Part shown: positions 9,930 to 20,200 of the stretch, one piece after another | How the letters are laid out: every line of letters starts with the position of its first letter | Numbering within the stretch: position 1 is the first letter of the stretch | Made by a program: the position numbers and the translations under genes | NCBI GenBank assembly: GCA_018806915.1 | Contig: JAGKQI010000061.1 | Span: forward strand, 868,001-932,000 | Source of the DNA: Phytophthora colocasiae | Taxonomy: Eukaryota > Oomycota > Peronosporomycetes > Peronosporales > Peronosporaceae | Direction: 5' to 3' | DNA: 64,000 nucleotides | Notes under the pieces: model-generated | Databases searched by the model: none | What the model saw: only the letters and a program-made list of their open reading frames with translations | What the model was told of the DNA's origin: nothing

Positions 9930-10377
9930 GCTACCTCTACCCCCCTCTCATTTCTCTCTGAGAAGACCAAGAAGCTCACTCTTTTGAGTTTTTCATGGAT
10001 GAATTTGTGCGCTAAGACGTTGAGGTAAAACTCTTCGCCTTCGCTCACTTGACATGTCCCGAGCACGAAGTGCAGGCATGGCCAAGCTGCCGAGACCATA
10101 GTTAGCAGGATGTCTCGCCACCTTGGATGATCTGAAAAATAAAAGAGTTTGGTTTTCACTGTTTCAACTTTTGCTCTCTTTCTCGATATTCTCTTTTCAT
10201 GTTTTTCTTCTCGCTATTCTTGCTACTTTCCATAGCATTGCTTGTCTTATCAGATTTGCTTTTAAGTTACACGTTGAAGTGCATTTTCGAGGCTTGTGAT
10301 CCTCGACATGTGTAGGAGCAGAATTGGATGTGTGTGAAGTGCTGATAGATAAGTTGTGGATTGAATTGATTCTAGTT
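9930..10377. other. Intergenic region between MetE and the elicitin-like gene
   Basis: The two genes converge here. The plus strand is T-rich beyond about 10155, compatible with 3' ends. On the minus strand 10135-9970 is open after a splice-acceptor-like TATTTTTCAG, but I could not tie it to a gene, so it is not called. Confidence 0.35.
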
Positions 10378-11280
10378 CTAGCTTAACTGCAGCAGCAAAG
10401 CTGTGCACGCAACTACCAACGCGACGAGCCACGAGGAAGTTTCCCTTCGAACAGCACTGGAGCTGTCTGTGCTCTGTCCTGGCGTTCGTGCATCCTCTGT
10501 GGATGTGGTTGAAGCGGAGGATGAGGAATCCGTCGACGCGTAGTAAGTGCCAATGACATGCAAGTCTGTGCTCAATAGAAGTTGACCAGTGACACTGGCC
10601 GTAGCGGTTGTGTCAATGGTGTCTCCCTCGATGTTCCAACTCAAAGCTGACGCGCCGCTGGTTGCCGAGTACGAGGCCGTTCCGTCTCCGTCTCGAAGAG
10701 CCAAGTTGTAGGTCTTCCGAACGGCAATGGCCGCGTTTACTTCAGCTTCACTTGGAGAACTCCCAGACGTGTTGGCAAGTTGGAGGATGGTCTCAGCTGT
10801 CGTTCGGATGTAGACGTTGGCATCGACACACTCCTGAAGCTGGACGAGAAGAACCGCTCGGAAATAGTAGCCACACTGGCTGACGGAGCTCATGGCCACC
10901 ATTTGCGCATAACTGAGCACTCCGTTGAATGGAAACGAGTACGAACTGATGCCGGCCGAGTTGGTGCATTCCGTCATCAAGTACGGGTTGTTCTCGTTGA
11001 GTTTCGTGAGCCGGGCTACTTCATCTCCACTGCAAATGTACGCTGTGTCCGCGGAGGAAGGCGTTGTAGCGGTAGTAGATGAACCTGCAGCCGCGACGGT
11101 GCCTGTGGGGGTCTCCGTTACTTCAGTACTCGCTGATGAACTCGCTACGGACGGAGCTGCTGTAGTCACAGTCGGGGTTTCTGTCGTGTATGTTGGAGTT
11201 TTCGTGCTGTTCGTACTGGCACCAGTCACGTGGGAGATCATTAGGACGCACCACAGCGCCGTTGCGACTCGCCTGCTCAT
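10378..11280 (-). CDS. Secreted elicitin-like protein with probable GPI anchor
   Basis: The 300-residue product starts with a signal peptide (MSRRVATALWCVLMISHVTG). A Ser/Thr-rich linker of about 55 residues follows. A compact domain with four cysteines (about residues 82-155: YICSGDE, MTECTNSAG, VSQCGYYF, LQECVDA) has spacing reminiscent of the elicitin fold, which normally has six. A second Ser/Thr-rich stretch precedes a hydrophobic C-terminal tail (SSWLVALVVACTALLLQLS), typical of GPI-anchor addition. Elicitins are oomycete sterol-binding extracellular proteins often recognised by plants; ELI/ELL members are often tethered by O-glycosylated stalks as here. The family assignment is tentative because only four cysteines are present. 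The signal peptide and GPI-type tail are clear. No intron is needed. Confidence 0.6.
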   Translation of the reverse strand: MSRRVATALWCVLMISHVTGASTNSTKTPTYTTETPTVTTAAPSVASSSASTEVTETPTGTVAAAGSSTTATTPSSADTAYICSGDEVARLTKLNENNPYLMTECTNSAGISSYSFPFNGVLSYAQMVAMSSVSQCGYYFRAVLLVQLQECVDANVYIRTTAETILQLANTSGSSPSEAEVNAAIAVRKTYNLALRDGDGTASYSATSGASALSWNIEGDTIDTTATASVTGQLLLSTDLHVIGTYYASTDSSSSASTTSTEDARTPGQSTDSSSAVRRETSSWLVALVVACTALLLQLS

Positions 11281-11534
11281 AGTGAGACCTGTTTGAATAT
11301 GGAAAATCCTCAGAACCGGTTGACGGTCTTGAAAGTGAAAGCGGAAATGGTTCAGCCGCTATGCTGAGCGCTACACTCGTGAGTCACAACGGACGAGTGA
11401 ACGAAACAGCAGGGTCGGTAGAAGTAAAAGTCCCCGATCGGACCTGGACAACAGCAGGGCGGACAGTGACAGCGTGAGATAGAGTGCGTCGTCTTGAAGC
11501 AATCGGTTGGCCACATGTCGGCACCACCGTCCAG
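11281..11534. other. Upstream region of the elicitin-like gene
   Basis: About 250 bp leading to the divergent weak gene candidate. No recognisable element was found. Confidence 0.3.
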
Positions 11535-11977
11535 ATGAATCGACTTGACAGCAAGTGTCAAGTGCTGGAAGTTGAGTCTGAAGAGGAGCGTAGGTAGGAG
11601 TTCTCATATCGAACAAGAGCTCGAACGAACTTCCCCTTACTCCAAACGCTCTCGTCCTAGTGACTTCAACGAAGGTGCCTCAGTCCGATCTTCGACCGAA
11701 ACGGAGATCGTTGCACCCAGACACATGGGATTAATTGCCCAGGATTTGATCGCCGAGGTGGGATGTGGCCGTCACCTTGCAAGGCACCTGCCAGCCTCTC
11801 CAGAGTAAGAACAGCTCGACGGTTGTCCTTTGCCATTCACGCTCTCAGCTGGACCGTGGCATCCAGGATACTTTCCTCCCTCGTCAAATGTTCCCTCCGT
11901 GCAGGGATTATCTGGTCAATTGGTCGGTGCTTGAAGAGAGCAAGAGATTTGAGTATCTTACGTCCCAGCTTTCGTAG
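11535..11977 (+). CDS. Possible small intron-containing gene or gene remnant
   Basis: An ATG at 11535 opens a short coiled-coil-like segment (MNRLDSKCQVLEVESEEER) followed by a GTAGGA splice-donor-like site. A second open segment (about 11594-11808) contains HMGLIAQDLIAEVGCGRHL and ends beside a GTAAGA donor-like site. A third (about 11850-11977) contains RDYLVNWSVLEESKRFEY before TAG. The pieces read like protein but lie in different frames. I could not settle splice sites or recognise a family. It may be a genuine small gene or a decayed one. Confidence 0.3.
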
Positions 11978-12880
11978 CTAACCAAACAGTTTTTCATCAG
12001 ACGTAGCTCAATGGCGTTAGGATAATAAACTTTTACATGGTTTCATTACACCAGTGTACATGCAATAAACCTTGACTCGCGGGTTGAAATGTTGGGCACC
12101 GGAGGGTGAGACCGCTTGGATAGACTAATTGACGTCTAGGTTACCTAGTACAGTAGGTGGCATCACGGGAAAAAAGACCACGTTGAAGACTACAGTAGCA
12201 AGTTGCACAGCTTGTTCATCCCACGACTGTGGTGACCTAGTTTCGGACAGGAGTTTCCCTCATGATTCATTACGCCCGACCAACCTTGGCGCGATTGATA
12301 ATGCAGCAGCACTGACGTTGCAGGGAAGCCCATATTTCGCGCGGCTTCTTTCTCGGGACCTTCACCTGCACTCGGCGTGTGTGATCAGCGCACATGTTGG
12401 TGACGATACCAGTGCCGGTGAACTTCAAAGAGACTCTTTAAATGAATATCCACTCGCCACCCGGTTGCATTGTAGTTGGTGCGTTGTTTTCAGTTCGCCG
12501 TCTTGATGGTCGTCTTTAGAGACAGGACCAGCCATGACTGTGACTCCGCTAAGAACAGCGTGCGGGTGCTCCTTCCACAGTGATGACCGTAATCTCCGAG
12601 GACCTGTTGACAACAGACAACAGTATTTGCAGCCAAGGACGTGTTCTTTATGAGAGACTAGCTTACTGCCGATGGTTGCACAGTACATGAGTTGTCTGTT
12701 ATTTTTCACGATCACTTCCGGGATGAACATCTTCTCATCGTTGGCAGACATCGACCAGTTTTAAATCGGAGTGAGGGGCGGCCCTTTTATGGGATTGCGA
12801 CTTCTTCGTGTGATTGGTTGAAAAGACAAGTACCGGTATTCACTATAGCCTACGTGTCCACATCGAAATTCCTACAATAC
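11978..12880. other. Intergenic region upstream of the GDT1-like gene
   Basis: No gene is confidently present. A 108-codon minus-strand frame (12751-12425) starts with a normal ATG (MSANDEKMFIPEVIV) but matches nothing I know. A GATTGGTTG (inverted CCAAT) motif near 12814 lies about 65 bp before the GDT1-like ATG and could act in either direction. A tRNA A-box-like TAGCTCAATGG near 12005 has no partner B box. Confidence 0.3.
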
Positions 12881-14099
12881 ATGGCGCGCCTCTTCCAGCT
12901 CGCGGCGACGCTCTCGCTGCTCGCCCTCCTGGCGTCTGCCCAGCCGGCCGACCCGCAACACGGCGCCCAGGCTGACATGGTCGCAACTCCCGCCCCCGTA
13001 GCCAACTCTGCCGTGCGTACGGCCGCTTTCGAGCGCGCAGACGCGGACCACAACGGCGTCGTGGACCAGCAGGAGTTCGCCGCCTTCACGGACGCAATTA
13101 AAGGTGCGCTGGGCCCGTTCCTGGGAGGATTCCCGGCTGAGGCGGGGGCTGCGGCCGCTGCCGTGTGGGGAACTGGTGCGCGTCCGAAGCTGCGCACTGG
13201 CGGGCCGCAGAAGTTCTGGTCCGGATTTATGAGCGGCATCTTGACGATTTGGGCCACGGAAATTGGTGACAAGACCTTTTTCATTGCAGCCATTTTGAGC
13301 ATGAAGAAGGACCGTGTCGTGGTGTTTGCAGGGGCGATTGGAGCTCTCATTGTGATGACTGTGCTGTCTGTTGTCATGGGAGTGGTGGCTACCAAGTTCC
13401 TGCCCCCGAGTCTAACGCACTACCTTGGTGGTGTATTGGTAAGTAAAATAAGGGGTGATGGACGTTATTGAGTAAGTTTAATGAGTGTATTTGATGCAGT
13501 TCGTGGTGTTTGGAGTCAAGATGTTGTACGACGCCAGGGAAATGAACGCGGCGTACGACTTGTTTTTTTTTATGAATGATTGAAGCATTATTGAGAAATC
13601 TAACGTAATGATGGCTCTGTTGATCTTTTGTAGAGGACCTTCAGATGAGCTGAACGAAGTGGAGGAAGAGCTGATGGGCAAGAAGGATGAAGATGCTATC
13701 CAAGCCGAGTAAGAGACTTTGTTCAGTATTTTCTTCCTTCACACGAGGTACTGATGAAGAATCGTTTTTATTAGAAACGTGGAGGAAGGCAACGCAAAGA
13801 CCGATAACACGACGGACGGCATGATCAAGGTGTTCTCGCAGACGTTCCTAATGACGTTCCTGGCCGAGTGGGGTGATCGGTCACAGATCGCGACGGTGAC
13901 TCTGTCAGCCACCAAGGACGCGTTCGGCGTGACGCTTGGCGCGATCCTCGGACACTCGATGTGCACGGGCATTGCAGTTGTCGGCGGCAAGTTCTTGGCC
14001 ACGCGCATCTCGGAGCGGACCGTGACGCTTGTAGGCGGCGTCCTCTTCGTGATGTTTGCACTGCACTCGTTCATTTCAGGCCCCGGCGTGGCGGAGTAG
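12881..14099 (+). CDS. GDT1/TMEM165-family cation transporter with lumenal EF-hand
   Basis: Proposed exons are 12881-13438, 13500-13561, 13634-13708 and 13775-14099 (339 residues, phases consistent). Order: signal peptide (LFQLAATLSLLALLASAQ), an EF-hand-like loop (DADHNGVVDQQE, about residues 49-60), then two UPF0016 halves carrying the family signatures EIGDKT and EWGDRS, each within hydrophobic helices, separated by an acidic linker (NEVEEELMGKKDEDA). The family (yeast Gdt1, human TMEM165, plant PAM71/CMT1) moves Ca2+/Mn2+ into the Golgi or across organelle membranes in exchange for H+. The signal peptide places the N terminus, with its EF-hand, on the lumenal or extracellular side. Intron 2 has an unusual poly-T donor context (GTTTTTTT), so that junction is less certain. 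Confidence 0.88.
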
Positions 14100-14213
14100 G
14101 CTGCTACAGTGGACATGAATCAACAAGCAGTATAGATAAGGCGAATGAATTGACTCCGCGGCTCTACGTTCGTGTACATTTGGCTTGAATTGCTCTTCGT
14201 GTTCGTGATGCCG

Positions 14214-17200
14214 TTAACGTTTGTGTGAGCTGGGACTCGGACTACCTTCCTTGTACTCTTCCTCGTCGTCTGAAACGAACTCAAAGTTGAAAACACGTGG
14301 AGTTACTTGTCCTCGCTTTCGAGATAACTGCGGAGAGCTCACGTGTGGCGGACTTTCAGCGCCGTAGGTAGGTGATCCCTGTGCCAGAGTCTGCAGATCT
14401 GGTGAAGCAGAGTACTCACTGTCGCCCGAGGGAAGGTGGTACGTAAGTGACGACGCATGTACTGGTGATGATACTTGCCCGTGACGACCAGGAGAAGCAG
14501 CAAACCAATCTTGGCCTTCGTCCAAAAAGCTGGGTCTATCACCTTCACCTTCAACACCTTCAGCTTCAACGTGGATTGCGCTCTTTTCAATCTCAATGGA
14601 CAAGGTGTGTGGTGTGGTTGAATTCAACGCCCGTGATGCACTTGACGCTGTGGAACTAAATGACGACGTGATCGATCCTTGTCGTGTTTCTTGAGGCCTC
14701 AACGTCTCTGTTCCTTCTACGTTGTCCGTCACAGAATCAAACGTGAAAATTCGGGGGGTGACAGACCCCTGCATTCTAGCTGAAGGACGTCGAGAGACTG
14801 CTGGAGAACCAGTGATCGAAAGGCCTGGCGTTGTTGGCGTCGAAAACGGACCCAATGGCTGACGCCAATTTGAAATAGTTGCCAGGAGCTCTGCGTACTG
14901 ATCTTCTGCCCGCTGTTGCGCTTCCTTGATCCCAGTCTGCGCATTTACCAACGTGTTGATTGTCGATTCGATCCGTTCAAGCCTCGCTGTTGTGACCGGG
15001 TCAGATGCTTGTACCCCAGGGATTGCAGTTTCCAAGTAAACGGACCTAGAGCCAACAGATTGGAAGCTGACACTACTGGTTCGTTTGCTTTGTGCTCGAT
15101 CTCGCCATTGACTTGATCCGCGGTGCGAAGATGTGGCTCCAGATCCCAACGAAGTCGCTCTAGAAGGAGAAAAAGGAGTCATAGCGTAGCGTCTGGATCC
15201 GCCAAAGCTTGTACTTGGAGCGTGAAAGCGATCCTCCTCTGTAGTCATGTCCACCTCGTGGGTCTCTTCCAGATCCACACGCTTTATTAACGATAGAGCT
15301 CGATGTGTCGGGAAGAATGACATGTCCTTCTTAGCCATTCGCATAGCAAGGAAAAGCTCCAGCCCCGTGTAATCTGTAATCTGTTTCTTGCGAATATGTA
15401 CGAACAGGTACAGATAGTGCCACATATTGTGGTCACGCGAGATGTGATCGTGGAAGCCTCTTTTCGTGGAGCGGTCAAATGTATATGCGTCAATGGAGCA
15501 GATGAAACACCGTCCTTGCATGTCCAGAATCTTTTCCTGGTCGTCCGTGCGTAGCGAAGCGAATGTGTCAATAATGACGCCAAATACCAGATTCAGGAGC
15601 AACACCACCAGTAAAATGTTGTAAGAAACGTCGAACGCCAAACGCCCATAAGTATGCGCACTAGCTCCCAACGGAAGCTGCCGAAGATAAGATCCCAGCC
15701 CTCCGTCGCTTTTTAATCCCTGATCAAGACTCACAAGAAAGCACTGAAAGAGTCGCTGGCATGTGTACGGTGCACGGCCTTCCATCTGGGCAGGTGAGAG
15801 CTCGTCTTTCGGCGTGTAGTCCTCCCTGAAGAAAAAGAAACCCACGACGGCGAATACGTACACCACAATGAGGTAGAGCAACGTCGTCACTCCTAGTGCT
15901 TTTGCAGGACGTGAAATGGATCGTAGCACGTTGTTGAGTTCCTTATAACGATCAACCACATCAAGCAGCAGGAAAGCGAAGTAGAGTTTGTTGACGTACG
16001 ATCCCAACACCGACACGAAAATCTGCCAGAGGGAATAAAGAACACGAGGGCTGCGAAAAAGGAAATAAAGCGAGACCCCCAAAATCTTCAGCTGGCCACG
16101 AATGCGATTTCCGTTCCTCACGACGCCAGCACTGCTGCTTTTTGACGTTTTAGCGTCCACTGACGCCCCTGCTGTCTTAAATCGAGGCGAGACTGGATCT
16201 CGTTGATTCGGCACCGATCGCTTTTGGATCGAAGGTGGCAGGAAGAGGTAGTTGTACTCTTCTTCACGCTCACGCAGAGAGCGAAGCAACTGTTCTGTGT
16301 CTTGAAACGACTCGCGTTCTTTGTTGTCGGTGGATCTGTGTTGCGTAGAATGTGCCGATCGTTTCGAAAGCTTGGCCTGCTCCTTTCGATGCCGTCGCTT
16401 CCATCCTTTCTTTATCAGCAGAGGTGCCGAATTGAGCATGTAGCACAATAGCGCCATGCTGTACAGAATAATTTGTACTGTACCAGCAAGTGAGAGCATG
16501 GCATCAATCCACAACGACGGCTTCGGAGGATCCACCTCTCGACCCCAAGTATGGACAAAAGTGACTTGACTTGCAGCAAATGGTCTTGAATGAACCCCAG
16601 CAGCTCGGTAAAACAGTAAAACCACCAGATTGATGATCACAGCTAGCGTAAAAGCCACACGCTTGATTTCCTCTGATTTTCTAGCCACCCAGGCTACATG
16701 CATGTGGTGTTGCAAGTGACTTTGGTGAGTCATTTCGTCCACAAGTTTGTCAGAGCGTAGATAGAAGTCTGAAAGCTTGTCGGCACCTCTAGACACATCC
16801 CACACCAGCTTTTTCTTGGACTTGTTAGTGAGGCAGAAGCAGATCGGGTGGATCGGGAAGTAAAAGGGGATAAGAGCCCCTGTGCCACTCGTACTAGAAT
16901 CATCTGAACCTTTTACAGTCTCAGTTTTGGTCGCATCTGAAGCGCCAGAGTTGTTCTGTGCTGGCGATCTATGATGGTCCCAAACAACTTCAACTTTTGC
17001 GCAGTTTGCCTGGAAGAATTGGAAGGCATCCTTGTAGTCTGGTGACACTTGTTCGTCAGTGATACTAGCTGAAATCATCTTAGGGTGTGGTGGTAGTCTC
17101 AGGCTTCCTGGCAACTCGTCAGTGTCGGATTCAGGAATCCACCACGCTTGGTGTAAGTGCTGATCTGCTAGCTGCTGGAGTAGGATGTAGATATTAAAGC

Positions 17201-20200
17201 CCATAGTGAGATATGAGTCTTCACTGCAGTTGACGTTGCCGGCGTAAGCCCCATACTTGTGGAGGAAGTGCACGTACACTTCAACTAAATTCATTTTCAA
17301 GGCCTCAAAATTGAGTTCCTGAACGAGCTGGGAGTGGATGACATTATCACTTCGCCCTTCAAGAAGACTCAGCAGTGTAACCACAATGGCAGCGCGTAGT
17401 TGTTGCACTGCCGACTGCGCTCGCATATCGTGCTGCACAAATGTATGAGTCAATAGAGCGTTTACAGCACTGATAAACTTGTAATTTGCCACTGTCTCCT
17501 GAGCTTCAACGCATGGACCTTGACAATACTCAGTAATCGTCTCAAATAGTTGCGTAATTAATCCCATATCCATATCCGTTAGAGCCAAGTATGTATCCAA
17601 CAAAAAGGAAGTTGTGGACTCGACCAGATTCGCCGATACCGTTGCAGTCGGCTGATAAATTAGAGCCCGCTGGGCATTAAGGTAGTGGCCCTCGCATAAC
17701 AATTGCAGAAAGCGGAAAATTGACGTGATAGGCTCACCTAGTCGTTTTGCTGCACCCTTATCTGCCGCCGCTTTCTTATCACCTGCCACTTTATCCAAAT
17801 CAATACCAAATATCGATTGACGCTTCTTCTGGAGATCGCCCGCACCTCCTGGACTATCCAATAAATTATCCAGAGCGCTAGGGGTTGTAAGGACATTTAC
17901 GCTGGCCCGATCGATACTATGGATCAGTTTGCAAGCTTTCTCAATCCGATCTTGAATACGCTCGAAAAACCGTTTATTGTCTGGCTCATTCCAATAGCCG
18001 TAAAAACTCTCCTGCACCTCCGCATTCATACCATCCAGGAGAGCCACACCCACCTCAATACTACTCGTAAACAGCGCATCATTTTCGCGAGACGAAATCA
18101 ATTTTACTACCAGGCGAGTAACTCCCAAGTGGTTGAGCTTCACCTGCATATTGTGTCTCTCTTCAGCATCTTCAACCGCATCAATCATCCGACAAAATAC
18201 GTTCAGCAGTGTAAGGTTGGTCTTGAGATATGTAGAATCTTGCAGAGCCTCCACGTGTTCAACCAGTTTTGCCACCACTAAATCAAATGACAACCATACA
18301 TTCCTCGCGTGCAGGTGGGAATTATATTCCTCTTTCATCGACGCTTCGATATTCAGGATCCCTTGCACCATTTGGTTAAGTTCGTCTCGAATGGCAGTGT
18401 TAACTTGTGGGTGAGCATGTAGCCATGCAAGGAACTGGCCAAGCTCACCAAACTGCTGCTGTTGTCGAACAATGAAGTACATACTCTCTGTCTGATCGAC
18501 ACTGATAGAAGCGCGGGATGTTCGGCGCTCAGATGCCATATTGAAAAAAGGAGTAACTGGAGTTTCCTTTTTCGGACTCAAATACGGCAATCCACCTTTA
18601 CCAGTTCGTAATCCTTTATAGTATCGTCTCGGTGACAGTCGATGCAGAAGTCTTCCCATATTTTTGGTATCGACTGCTTCCAACGTGCCGTCAACTTTGC
18701 CCGTTGGAGACGGCTCTTTGCTTTCTTGACTTTTGGACACTGAATCGCCCCACGCGACTGGTTTATTCGTACTAAGGTTGTCCAATTTGAAGGAAGCAAT
18801 CGCCTTGCTTCGGGTGTCAGTACGCTCTGCGCTGTCTGCCATGTTGCTACTGGTGGTACTGTCTCGAATTGCTTGACTCAAAGGACTTATGTCCATGGCG
18901 TCATTCGGAGAAGCTCCCAATAAGCTAATTGCTTTTGACTCTTTTGCTCGATCTCGAAACAGTCCTATGCTTTGCGATGTATCGGTTGTTATCTCGTGAT
19001 CACGCTTGTTGACAGCCCACTGTAGCATGTCCGATATTTCCAGCTCACAATTTAGCGACGAGCAGTTTAGACGTTCTTGATACTTCAAAGACATTGACCA
19101 CGCTTGTTCCAGAGATAAATGAATTGAAACTTGATACTGAAGCATAATCGGTCGAACGGACTTGTCGATCACATAGATAAACTCCTCGATATTGCCAACG
19201 ACATCCTCTGGTAGCTGCCACTTGCTCGTCGCACAGACCATCAGCAGCAATGCCACGTAACTATTGAAGCGAACCAAGCAATGTTGGGCTTCCTCGCTAT
19301 TGTCCACAAAACTGGAGAATTGCTGAATGAACGAATACAGCGTCGGGATAATCGAGAAGATAATCAGGTACAGGGGTGCCGATTCGAAAGGCTTCTGCGA
19401 GGATAAAGCCATCAGCTTTCCTGCCTTCGATTTATTTTTCCGGAGCGATAAGGTGGTTTGGCGATTGAAATCCTTCACTTGAACGTACGACAAATACTGA
19501 ACGACTCGTCTCTCGCAGACTTGGCTCAAAACCGTCATAATTTGCGAAAGCTCATTCACCCCAGGAGTTTCAATATCGTCGGCTGTCAAGAAAATTTGAT
19601 CCAAAAATCGTAGTAAAGCAAACTGAAGCCCTTCAGTGCAGTCGGTATGACTCAAAAGATCGAGCACATTAAAAAGCGGGAGAATTTGTTGACAGATTTC
19701 TTGCACCCTGGTATTTTTACCGGTTGCACAAGCAGCAAACAGGTGCAACAGCCGTACATGATACTCGAGCAATTTCCCAGTATCTGTAACATCTTGTGGC
19801 TCATGTACGGTCATGTCTTCAACTGTAGGAGCCCCTGCCAAACCAGTCATCGACTTAATGATAGCTTTGTTTGTGCCTACTGCCCCTTTCGATAAGTTAG
19901 CATGTCTGCTAAGTAAATCACCTAGCAGCGCAACCGTTTGCGCCGCATCATCAAACATTTGTAGCACTTTAGCGTCCTCAAAGCTTTTGACCAGTTGAAA
20001 CAGAACGAGCAACTGGTTATCCACGATTGGTTGTTCATCACAAAGTACTAGTGTTTCCAGAAAGAAAAGGTAGCGAGGATCAGGACCATCGTGTATCAAT
20101 CGCCCAACGAAGATGTTAATCAGCTCTGTTGGGACCGATTTATACAGAGGGAAGTTATCCGCATATATTGCCACAAGAAGCTCCTGAGCAATTGGAAGTT

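Noticed and set aside
9707..10159. Minus-strand frame downstream of MetE starting at GTG
   Set aside because: An acceptor-like site exists at about 10136, but the frame overlaps the MetE coding end and has no recognisable domain or upstream exon.
12001..12040. tRNA or SINE head suggested by the A-box-like TAGCTCAATGG
   Set aside because: No B box, acceptor stem or T-arm follows; a chance match.
12425..12751. 108-codon minus-strand frame with a normal ATG
   Set aside because: Protein-like at the start but no family match, no clear promoter and no continuation; noted only in the intergenic entry.
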